The notes under the pieces were generated by a model that was not told the origin of the DNA, ran no database searches, and worked only from the letters and a program-made list of their open reading frames with translations. The translations under genes and the position numbers were made by a program. Shown piece after piece: positions 20,001 through 27,424 of a DNA stretch of 34,469 bases (its first letter is position 1; every line of letters begins with the position of its first letter). The DNA is from Candidatus Acidiferrales bacterium. GTDB lineage: Bacteria > Acidobacteriota > Terriglobia > Acidiferrales > UBA7541. The stretch covers positions 1 to 34,469 of the forward strand of contig JASHRL010000239.1 in assembly GCA_030037355.1 (NCBI GenBank), read 5' to 3'.

Positions 20001-20853
20001 GCGCACAAAACGGCAGGCGCTGGAAGAAGTCCGTGCAAATCGCAGTCAGCGCGAGATCGAAAAGGCTCGAAACGATTCCGATCGCGAATATCTGCGCCAG
20101 ACTTGCGTCGCCGAAGCCAACGCGCAGCCCGAAGAGCTCGTCGCGCAACAGGAACACTTAATCGAGGGCGACGAGCTGGCCGCCGCGGAAGCGAGCTACG
20201 CCGAAAAGAAGGAACGTCTGGAGTCTATGGGTCCGGTCAACATGATGGCGCTCGAGGAATATCAGGAATGTGACCAGCGCAATTCGTTCCTCACGCGCGA
20301 ACGCGACGATCTCGTCGAATCGATACAAAACACGCAGCAAGCCATCACGGAACTGGATACCGTTTCCCGCCAGAAATTCGAAGAAGCCTTTACAATCATC
20401 AATCGAAATTTCTCTGAAGCATTCCGCGCCCTTTTCGGTGGCGGCTCGGGAGAGATGCGCTTGACCGAACCAGACAGCTCCGGCGATTGCGGCATCGACA
20501 TCGTCGCTCAGCCGCCCGGAAAGCGTCTGCAGAACATTATGCTGCTTTCCGGTGGCGAGAAGGCCATGACGGCTCTCGCCTTGCTGATCGCCGTGTTCCG
20601 CTTCCAGCCGAGTCCGTTCTGCATTCTCGACGAAGTGGACGCTCCGCTCGACGAAGCCAATGTCGGCCGCTTCAATCGCATGTTGCTCGACATGGGCGAG
20701 CAAACACAATTCATCATCGTCACGCACAATCGGAAAACCATGGAAATGGGTTCCGTGCTTTATGGCGTCACGATGCAGGAGCCCGGCGTGTCGAAGCTCG
20801 TCTCGGTTCGCTGGGACGAACCAGCCGAGCGCGCGCAATCCACAGCTGCGTAG
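17065..20853 (+). CDS. smc: Chromosome segregation protein SMC
   Basis: GTG start with GAGGAG SD; Walker A [21 protein letters not shown], long coiled coils, hinge [26 protein letters not shown], ABC signature [14 protein letters not shown], Walker B [15 protein letters not shown]. Confidence 0.97.
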   Translation: [1262 protein letters not shown]

Positions 20854-20921
20854 TGCGTAGATTGTCTTGCGCAACTGTGTGCGCAGTATGAAAAAGTTTT
20901 CCTCAGGGTTCACCTTATCCG

Positions 20922-20949
20922 TTGACAACGTTTTTCTCTGCGCTAGAAT
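20922..20949 (+). promoter_or_regulatory. Putative sigma70 promoter for purC
   Basis: TTGACA (20922-20927), 16-nt spacer, TAGAAT (20944-20949), 32 nt upstream of the proposed TTG start. Confidence 0.65.
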
Positions 20950-20980
20950 TGCGTCCTCTTTTTTAACGAGGAAAAAAATC

Positions 20981-21877
20981 TTGGCGACTCCAGCGAATCA
21001 TCCAATTTCACAGACAGATTTTCCGGGCCTGAAACTCATCGCGCGGGGAAAAGTCCGCGATATATACGACCTCGGCGAGCACCTGCTGATCGTCGCGACC
21101 GATCGCCTCTCGGCCTTCGATGTTATTCTTCCGACGCCGATCCCCGACAAAGGCCGCGTGCTGACGCAGCTTTCTCTCTTCTGGTTCGATAAGCTTGCCA
21201 GCATTTGTCCGCATCACGTGATCAGCGCGACGGATTTTTCTGGCCCGCTGGCAAATTATCGCAGCGAGCTGCAGGGCCGCTCCATGATCGTCCGCCGCAC
21301 CAAGCCGCTTCCCATCGAGTGTGTCGCGCGCGGCTACATCTCCGGCTCTGGCTGGAAGGATTACCGCGCGACGGGGAAAATCTGCGGCATTCCGCTTCCA
21401 GTAGGATTGAAGGAATCCGATCGCCTTCCCGAACCGATCTTCACGCCGGCGACAAAAGAGACGACGGGGCACGACGAGAATATTTCGTTTGAAGAAACCG
21501 CGTCTCGCATCGGACAAGAGCTTGCGGGGCGGCTCCGCGACATCACTCTTGAGGTTTACAAGCGGGCTTCGGAATACGCAGCGGAGCGCGGCATCATCAT
21601 CGCTGATACGAAATTGGAATTCGGCATGGATGGCAGCGAATTGATCTGGATCGACGAAGCGTTGACGCCAGATTCCTCGCGTTTTTGGCCTGCAGATTCG
21701 TACGCGCCCGGTAAGGCGCAGCCGTCATTTGATAAGCAATTTGTCCGCGACTACCTGGAACGCATCGGCTGGGCCAAGCAACCGCCTGCGCCCGCTCTGC
21801 CGCCTGACGTAGTAAATGGAACGCGCGCTAAGTATCGCGAAGCATACGAGCGATTGACGGGACACCCGCTCGACTGA
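20981..21877 (+). CDS. purC: Phosphoribosylaminoimidazole-succinocarboxamide synthase
   Basis: [92 protein letters not shown] start preceded by ACGAGGA; the upstream part of the track ORF covers the predicted promoter. Confidence 0.95.
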   Translation: MATPANHPISQTDFPGLKLIARGKVRDIYDLGEHLLIVATDRLSAFDVILPTPIPDKGRVLTQLSLFWFDKLASICPHHVISATDFSGPLANYRSELQGRSMIVRRTKPLPIECVARGYISGSGWKDYRATGKICGIPLPVGLKESDRLPEPIFTPATKETTGHDENISFEETASRIGQELAGRLRDITLEVYKRASEYAAERGIIIADTKLEFGMDGSELIWIDEALTPDSSRFWPADSYAPGKAQPSFDKQFVRDYLERIGWAKQPPAPALPPDVVNGTRAKYREAYERLTGHPLD

Positions 21878-21935
21878 GGCTTCGATTCGCTGACCCGCAG
21901 CACGCCCCCGGAGCAGTATTTCGGAGGATGGAAAC

Positions 21936-22163
21936 TTGAGAGATCAATTGGAAGCCCTGGTAGGGCAGATGGTGGATCGCGGGATTCTGCTCGAGGAAGC
22001 TGTGGCTGAATTCGAGCGGCGCTTCATCAAGCGCGCCATCGACCAGTCTGGAGGCAATCAGACGCGCGCCGCGCGCGTCCTGGGCATTCACCGCAATACG
22101 CTCAGCCGCAAGATCGGCGAATACAAGCTGGAAAGCAACGGGCATCGCCGCGCCCATCGCTGA
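21936..22163 (+). CDS. Standalone Fis-type HTH (HTH_8) DNA-binding protein
   Basis: 75 aa; FIKRAIDQSGGNQTRAARVLGIHRNTLSRKIGEYKL is the Fis/NtrC C-terminal HTH; GGAGG SD before TTG. Confidence 0.85.
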   Translation: MRDQLEALVGQMVDRGILLEEAVAEFERRFIKRAIDQSGGNQTRAARVLGIHRNTLSRKIGEYKLESNGHRRAHR

Positions 22164-22221
22164 AGCACTCCTGAACTAAGACCTTTCGCTCCCCTGTTCT
22201 GTGACTTTCTCGAGAAAGAAA

Positions 22222-22253
22222 ATGGCCGCCGCGCAATCAAGCACGGCGGCCAT
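22222..22253 (-). terminator. Intrinsic terminator between the convergent fis-like and TPR-like genes
   Basis: Perfect 10-bp stem ATGGCCGCCG-N12-CGGCGGCCAT; on the minus strand followed by TTTCTTTCTC. Confidence 0.7.
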
Positions 22254-22276
22254 ATCGCAAACTGTTGAACCTCCTG

Positions 22277-23800
22277 CTACGCGCCTGGATGATGCGGCTT
22301 TTTCTCCGCCGGAATGACAGAGGGATCGACGGTACATTTATCGAAATGGACGAGGAATGGCTGTGCATCATAACTCACCAGTGTACCGGTGAATTTGATT
22401 TCGCCGTTCTTTTGCAAACGCGCCGCTTCTGGCTGCACCGGCACATCCGCCGGAGTCTGGCCGCCTGCCGGTGCTGCCGGCGGCGCCGTGTGAACCAGCA
22501 CGTCCAGGTTTGGCGTCGTACCAGCTTCAATTGCCTCCCCTGTCGCTGCGGTGAACACTTTGAAATCAATCGTATCTGTCCCCGGCGTAACATCAGTGAT
22601 CTTGCCGACGACCGCTGGAATTTCCTGTCCGCAGACGGCAAGCCAGGTCATCTTCGCCTTGTCGCCACCAGTCTGCAAATCGCCCAAAATCGAAAGCAAG
22701 TTGCTGGCCTGCAGAATCTTGTTCAGATCCGCAGCGCTCGGAACCGAATAGGTCGTCGGCCGCGTCGCTTGCGTCCCAGCCAGTTGAATCAGCTCGTTCA
22801 GTTGCGCATCGAGCAAAGTGCCGCAAGCGGGCTGCTCGTAGTTGAACATTTCCGCGCGCAAGTAAGACTGAATCTGTTCCTTCCCCGAACCGTTCAGCGC
22901 CACGGCGCGCGCCAGGTCCCAAAATCCATTCATATACAAATCTGTGAGCGCGCTGTTGTCAGTGGTTGGCGCCGGCGGCGTCGTGGCTGTTGCTGGAGTA
23001 GCAGGAGTCGTAGTTGCTGGCGGTGTTCCGTTCGCAGGCGTTGCCGGCGTCTGCGATTGCGCAGGAGCTTGTTGCGCCGCTAGCTGCAAATACGAAACGC
23101 CAAGCCGATAGTACGTCGCCGCCGTCGTTTGATCCGCTGTGCTTCCCGTGGCCGCGACATCCGCATTGAACGAATCAATCGCGTTCTTGTAATCCTTCAT
23201 GTCAAACGACGCAATTCCCGCCGTGTAATTAAAGAGCAAAATCACCGGCTTCTTCGACTGTGCGAATTGATCGTCCGTTTGATTGGCGGGCTTGGGAATC
23301 TGATCGAGGACCTTCAAACCATCCAGCGCCGATTGCCGCGCTTTGGTCAATTCATCCTGCGCATTCGCATCTTTTTCGTTGAACGATTGATTGAAAGCCA
23401 CGGCGCGCAGATAGAGCGCCTGCAGCCGGTCGCCCGTGATGGCTTCTTTCGATTCGCCGGGAATCAAGAGCAGCTTGTCATCCGGAACCGCAAGAAACTT
23501 GTCGGTGTACTCGATGGTTTTCGGATAGTTCTTCAGTTGGTTGTACGTCGTGTAATAAATCTTATACGCGAGCGGCACAAGAACGGAATTCGGAAATTTC
23601 GAGACGAAATCGTCGAGACCTTGAACTTTCGCTTGCGGATCATTTTGTCCCGCGGCTGTCTGGAACGCGTTGTATTCCGACAGCGTGTAAGGCGTTTTCG
23701 ACGCCTGCTGGTCCTGGCCAAACGCCATTGGCGCGCCTATCGCCAGCAATGCGGCCATAAACGCCAAAATCGAGATCCCGGCGAACCACTTTCGCATCAT
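22277..23800 (-). CDS. Secreted TPR-like repeat protein of unknown function with Ala/Thr/Pro-rich linker
   Basis: Signal peptide MMRKWFAGISILAFMAALLAIGAPMAFGQ; helical repeat-like LDDFVSKFPNSVLVPLAYKIYYTTYNQLKNYPKTIEYTDKFLA; linker TPATPANGTPPATTTPATPATATTPPAPTT. Confidence 0.65.
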   Translation of the reverse strand: MMRKWFAGISILAFMAALLAIGAPMAFGQDQQASKTPYTLSEYNAFQTAAGQNDPQAKVQGLDDFVSKFPNSVLVPLAYKIYYTTYNQLKNYPKTIEYTDKFLAVPDDKLLLIPGESKEAITGDRLQALYLRAVAFNQSFNEKDANAQDELTKARQSALDGLKVLDQIPKPANQTDDQFAQSKKPVILLFNYTAGIASFDMKDYKNAIDSFNADVAATGSTADQTTAATYYRLGVSYLQLAAQQAPAQSQTPATPANGTPPATTTPATPATATTPPAPTTDNSALTDLYMNGFWDLARAVALNGSGKEQIQSYLRAEMFNYEQPACGTLLDAQLNELIQLAGTQATRPTTYSVPSAADLNKILQASNLLSILGDLQTGGDKAKMTWLAVCGQEIPAVVGKITDVTPGTDTIDFKVFTAATGEAIEAGTTPNLDVLVHTAPPAAPAGGQTPADVPVQPEAARLQKNGEIKFTGTLVSYDAQPFLVHFDKCTVDPSVIPAEKKPHHPGA

Positions 23801-23890
23801 CGTCCTGTTGCCTCCTCGCTCGGATGCGCACAGCTCGAAATTCCATCGAGCGCGCGCCTGTCATGATTGCGAACTGAAAGAAACCCTCGG

Positions 23891-23919
23891 ATTATAGGGA
23901 AAGCCCGCGAGCCGCGCAA
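23891..23919 (-). promoter_or_regulatory. Putative sigma70 promoter for the TPR-like gene
   Basis: Minus strand TTGCGC-17 nt-TATAAT (perfect -10). Confidence 0.5.
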
Positions 23920-24043
23920 GCCGAATTCCCCCATCTTCCAGGACATTGCAGCGCTACCTCGCCTTCCGGTAACGCTTTCACCTGGTTGATGAGATGATGA
24001 ATCGCGCTCAAATGTCGCCCAGGACTCCGAGGAGCCAATTCTC

Positions 24044-24763
24044 ATGGACTCTCAACTCCCCCTGAAAGGCCAGCACGCTCTCATCACCGGCGCCAGTCGT
24101 GGTATCGGACTGGCCATCGCCCGCCGCCTCGGCCAAATGGGCGCGCGCATCAGTATATGCGGCCGCAATGAGCAGTCGCTCGACGCCGCTCGCTCGCAAC
24201 TCCAAAAGGAAGGCATCGAGACATTCTCTTTCGCAGCGAATGTCGCGGATAGCCGTCAGGTCTCCGCGCTCGTCGAAGCCGCCAGCGCAAAATTCGGCCA
24301 CATCGAAATTCTACTCAATAACGCCGGAATTGGCCGCTTTGGTCCCGTAAATCAGCTCAATGAAACCGACTGGGACACTGTGTTAGACACCAATCTCAAG
24401 GGAGTGTTCCTGGTCAGCCGCGCCGTGATGGAGGGGATGATATCGCGCGGCCGCGGCCACATCGTCAACATCAGCTCGCTCGCCGGCAAGAATTCCTTCG
24501 CCGGCGGCAGCATTTATTGCGCCTCAAAATGGGGCCTGCTCGGCCTCACCTATTCCATGGCCGAGGACTTGCGCGCTCACGGCATCCGCGTCGCCGCCGT
24601 CTGCCCCGGCTCTGTCGCGACGGAATTTTCGCCCCACGCCGGCAAAGACCCACGCAAAATGCTTCAGGCCGAAGACGTCGCCCACGCCGTCGCCATGATC
24701 CTCACCGAAGCGCCGCAATCCTTCATCAGCGAAGTCCTCCTCCGCCCCACCCAAAAACCGTAG
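24044..24763 (+). CDS. SDR family oxidoreductase (FabG-like)
   Basis: ALITGASRGIGLAIARRLG, LLNNAGIG, NISSLAGKNSFAGGSIYCASKWGLLG (S...YxxxK), VCPGSVATEF. Confidence 0.92.
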   Translation: MDSQLPLKGQHALITGASRGIGLAIARRLGQMGARISICGRNEQSLDAARSQLQKEGIETFSFAANVADSRQVSALVEAASAKFGHIEILLNNAGIGRFGPVNQLNETDWDTVLDTNLKGVFLVSRAVMEGMISRGRGHIVNISSLAGKNSFAGGSIYCASKWGLLGLTYSMAEDLRAHGIRVAAVCPGSVATEFSPHAGKDPRKMLQAEDVAHAVAMILTEAPQSFISEVLLRPTQKP

Positions 24764-24790
24764 CGCGTGGCGATGGCTCCTGTGCGGCGC

Positions 24791-26131
24791 TCAAGACGAC
24801 ATGCTCGACCCAAACGGATCGTCGAGTGACGGGCTGGCCGGCGTCAGCAGCTCGGCGCCATCTTCGGTGACGTGCATGTCGTCTTCGAGCCGAATTCCAA
24901 ATTCACCCGGGATGTAAATGCCCGGCTCGTCGCTCGTCGTCATGTTCGCTTGCAGCACTGGATGCAGCGGCGAACCCCACATATTGTTGGCGACCAGATA
25001 CGGCCATTCATGCATGTCCATGCCCAAGCCATGGCCGACGCGATGCGTGAAGTACTTGAAGCCCGGGCCGTAGCCCGCGTCGACGATAACTTTGCGCGCC
25101 GCCGCGTCGATCTCTCCCGTCACCACGCCGGGCTTTGCGGCTTTCACGGCAGCTTGCTGCGCTGCGTGGACGATATCGAAAACCTTCGCCATCTTGTCGG
25201 TCGGCTTGCCCAACACAAACGTCCGCGTGATATCCGACGTAAACCCTTCCACCTTGCAGCCATCGTCGAGCATGATGATCGTGCCTTCGCGGATGGTTTG
25301 CGGCGTTCTCGATCCGTGAGGCAAAGCCGTGTATTCGCCGATATTCATGCTCGCTTCTCCCACGAATCCCACCTGCGCGTAGGCAGCGTGGATCAGCGCT
25401 TGCACGTCTGCTCCTGTCATTCCCACTTTCAGCGATTTGTAAACCGCCTCATACACGCTCAGCGTCGCGTGCGCAGCTAGACGGATGCACTCGACCTCGT
25501 GGTCCGTCTTGATCATGCGGCACCCCGCCGTGACCGGCGTTGCGCTGACGGCCTCGATGGCGTGCCCGCCCGCGTTGGCGAGGCTGTTCGCGAAGACGTA
25601 TTTGACCTCCTCTTCAATTCCCAGCCGGCCCGTGCTGATCCCGCAATCTTTCAGGCTCTTGATGAGCAGAGCAAACGGACTCTCGTCTTCCTGCCACACT
25701 CGGATGTCAGCCCCTGATCCGAAGGGGCTATTCGCCAAAATCTCTCTCGCGCGTCCCTCCTCGAACGCCGGACATACGATGAACGGATTCGCTCTGGCCG
25801 GAATCACCACCGCCCACAGACGCTCGCCTCCGCCGATCTGCGCATTGGCGAAATAGAGCGTCGACGTGCCTCCGCACAGCGCGATGGCGTCAATCTCGTT
25901 CGCCGTCATCAGGCTCTTCGCCTTTTCGACGCGCGCCATGCGCTCCTCGTTCGTGATCGGACGCACCCGCGGCGTCATCGACGGCAGCGCCGCAATTGCT
26001 GGCGGAAGCGGCCCGCGCATCGCTTCCTGAGGCTGCCGGCCCTGCGCCGAATCACCCATCAGGGACTTGCTCGCGGCGGCTGCCGCAACACCTGCCGACG
26101 TCAATCGCAGAAATGAGCGCCTTGACAACAT
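24791..26131 (-). CDS. Tat-exported M24 family metallopeptidase (Xaa-Pro aminopeptidase-like)
   Basis: Twin-arginine leader MLSRRSFLRLTSAGVAAAAASKS; metal-site motifs IIMLDDGCKVEGFTSDITRTF, FTHRVGHGLGMDMHEWP, TSDEPGIYIPGEFGIRLEDD. Confidence 0.9.
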   Translation of the reverse strand: MLSRRSFLRLTSAGVAAAAASKSLMGDSAQGRQPQEAMRGPLPPAIAALPSMTPRVRPITNEERMARVEKAKSLMTANEIDAIALCGGTSTLYFANAQIGGGERLWAVVIPARANPFIVCPAFEEGRAREILANSPFGSGADIRVWQEDESPFALLIKSLKDCGISTGRLGIEEEVKYVFANSLANAGGHAIEAVSATPVTAGCRMIKTDHEVECIRLAAHATLSVYEAVYKSLKVGMTGADVQALIHAAYAQVGFVGEASMNIGEYTALPHGSRTPQTIREGTIIMLDDGCKVEGFTSDITRTFVLGKPTDKMAKVFDIVHAAQQAAVKAAKPGVVTGEIDAAARKVIVDAGYGPGFKYFTHRVGHGLGMDMHEWPYLVANNMWGSPLHPVLQANMTTSDEPGIYIPGEFGIRLEDDMHVTEDGAELLTPASPSLDDPFGSSMSS

Positions 26132-26501
26132 CGCTTCCTCCCCAGTCCGAAGATGACTTCTTCCGTTCCATCCAGCGCCTTGCCTCGCCGCGATGGCCTG
26201 TGAATCCTACGCGCCTTCCGCCGCCGACACAACAAATCTGAACCATCAGGGGACCTCTCATGGGCCCAGGTGGACTCTGCGGAGTGGGTTCTGAGGGCAA
26301 GTGTCCGAAATCGTAAAATTTTTCAAAAAGTCGAAAGAATCAGCGATTAGAACGACCTCCTTCCTTTTGTTTTGTGTGAGTTAGGTCAACTTCTAATTCT
26401 TCATAGGACAAGCGATTAGAAATGGATTTTGGGGGCGGAGACGGGGGTTTCTGGCCTCTTCCATTGAATTCCAACGCCATTTTCGACATACCCCCAAAAC
26501 G

Positions 26502-26526
26502 AAAAAAGCCACCCGAAGGTGGCCAT
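26502..26526 (-). terminator. Rho-independent terminator with C(UUCG)G tetraloop
   Basis: Minus strand GCCACC-TTCG-GGTGGC followed directly by TTTTTT (stem 26508-26523, T-tract 26502-26507). Confidence 0.8.
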
Positions 26527-26567
26527 ACGCTTCTCCTGCGCGCATTGTCTGGCTGATCTCCAGCTGC
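26502..26567 (-). ncRNA. Candidate short regulatory RNA or leader/attenuator transcript
   Basis: Bounded by a strong promoter (TTGACT-17-TATACA) and the UUCG terminator. Predicted RNA: GCAGCUGGAGAUCAGCCAGACAAUGCGCGCAGGAGAAGCGUAUGGCCACCUUCGGGUGGCUUUUUU. TSS inferred, not observed. Confidence 0.45.
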
Positions 26568-26573
26568 AATACC

Positions 26574-26602
26574 TGTATATCAGAGAGTCAACTAAAAGTC
26601 AA
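26574..26602 (-). promoter_or_regulatory. Strong putative sigma70 promoter driving the short transcript
   Basis: Minus strand TTGACT (26602-26597), 17-nt spacer, TATACA (26579-26574); a second TTGACT starts 11 nt after the first. Confidence 0.65.
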
Positions 26603-26881
26603 GGAAAATCGCAAATAGTGAATCCGGCGGGGCAGACCACTCTGCCACAATCGGACCCAAGTGTCGCGCGAAATGCCTAGTATACTACGCGTCCCTGAGT
26701 CAGACGCTTCCATCCGCGAGCTATTACGTCTTCCGCGAAGGCATAGTGAAATCTGGTAGGAAGGCACCGGAAGTTTTTGTGATAGACGCTCGACCTACTC
26801 CGTCCGCTTCCAAGCGTTGATTGGTGTGGATTGCCGATTGCGTCGGTCGGCAGCAGTCGGGATGCGCAGGGCAACGGGGAT

Positions 26882-27121
26882 TTATAGGTAGCGCAGAAGC
26901 TGAGAGCGATCAACGCCTTTATGTGTCGCGACGGCCTTCAGAATGGCGTTCAACGTGCCGAGCCTAAGATTCTTATGGGCTGGGATCGCAATCCTCTGAT
27001 GCGAGGGCGTACCAGTTTCGAGAACGATATGACTCCCCACTTGGTGTACGACGCGATAACTCCAATTTCGACAGAGCATCTGGACTAAATCCTGGCCGCT
27101 CAGGTCGCGCGGGATTTTCAT
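26882..27121 (-). CDS. hicA: HicA-family toxin (mRNA interferase)
   Basis: 79 aa; MKIPRDLSGQDLVQMLCRNWSYRVVHQVGSHIVLETGTPSHQRIAIPAHKNLRLGTLNAILKAV: HicA dsRBD-like fold with the GSH...P.H..L..GTL..IL pattern. Confidence 0.9.
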   Translation of the reverse strand: MKIPRDLSGQDLVQMLCRNWSYRVVHQVGSHIVLETGTPSHQRIAIPAHKNLRLGTLNAILKAVATHKGVDRSQLLRYL

Positions 27122-27330
27122 CCGTTAGCCAGGATTTCATCGCGGACGAGATGGAGGCGAATCACGGAAGGGGCTAGTTTGCGGTCGAAAAAGAAGGCGG
27201 AGACGGCTTCTCTCACGTTTTTTCTGAGGGCATCCCAGTCGTCAGCCTCAGTGAAAATGGGTTCGCTTAGACATTCGGCCACAAACCCGCCGTCGGCCTC
27301 TTGCGTCACCTCAAACACGATTTCGTTCAT
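27118..27330 (-). CDS. HicB-like short antitoxin
   Basis: 70 aa; IVFEVTQEADGGFVAECLSEPIFTEADDWDALRKNVREAVSAFFF; overlaps hicA by ATGA. Confidence 0.85.
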   Translation of the reverse strand: MNEIVFEVTQEADGGFVAECLSEPIFTEADDWDALRKNVREAVSAFFFDRKLAPSVIRLHLVRDEILANG

Positions 27331-27424
27331 GCCGCTAGGTTAAGCCACTGGCGGTCAATAGACAAGCGGGTACGTCGCGCGCGTGTCTGCTGGGTATGCG
27401 ACGGGCGGGGCAAACCCCAGCCCC

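Noticed and set aside
20868-20885. TGCGCA-ACTGTG-TGCGCA hairpin after smc as terminator
   Set aside because: Weak 6-bp stem of self-palindromic repeats, no downstream T-tract.
26631-26646. GGCAGA-CCAC-TCTGCC hairpin as terminator for hicBA or tRNA-like fragment
   Set aside because: Perfect 6-bp stem, but no T-tract on either strand and no cloverleaf.
26677-26913. 78-aa minus-strand ORF overlapping the 3' end of hicA
   Set aside because: No recognisable domain, begins inside hicA, no clear SD, and there is an equally open plus frame; not enough support for a gene.
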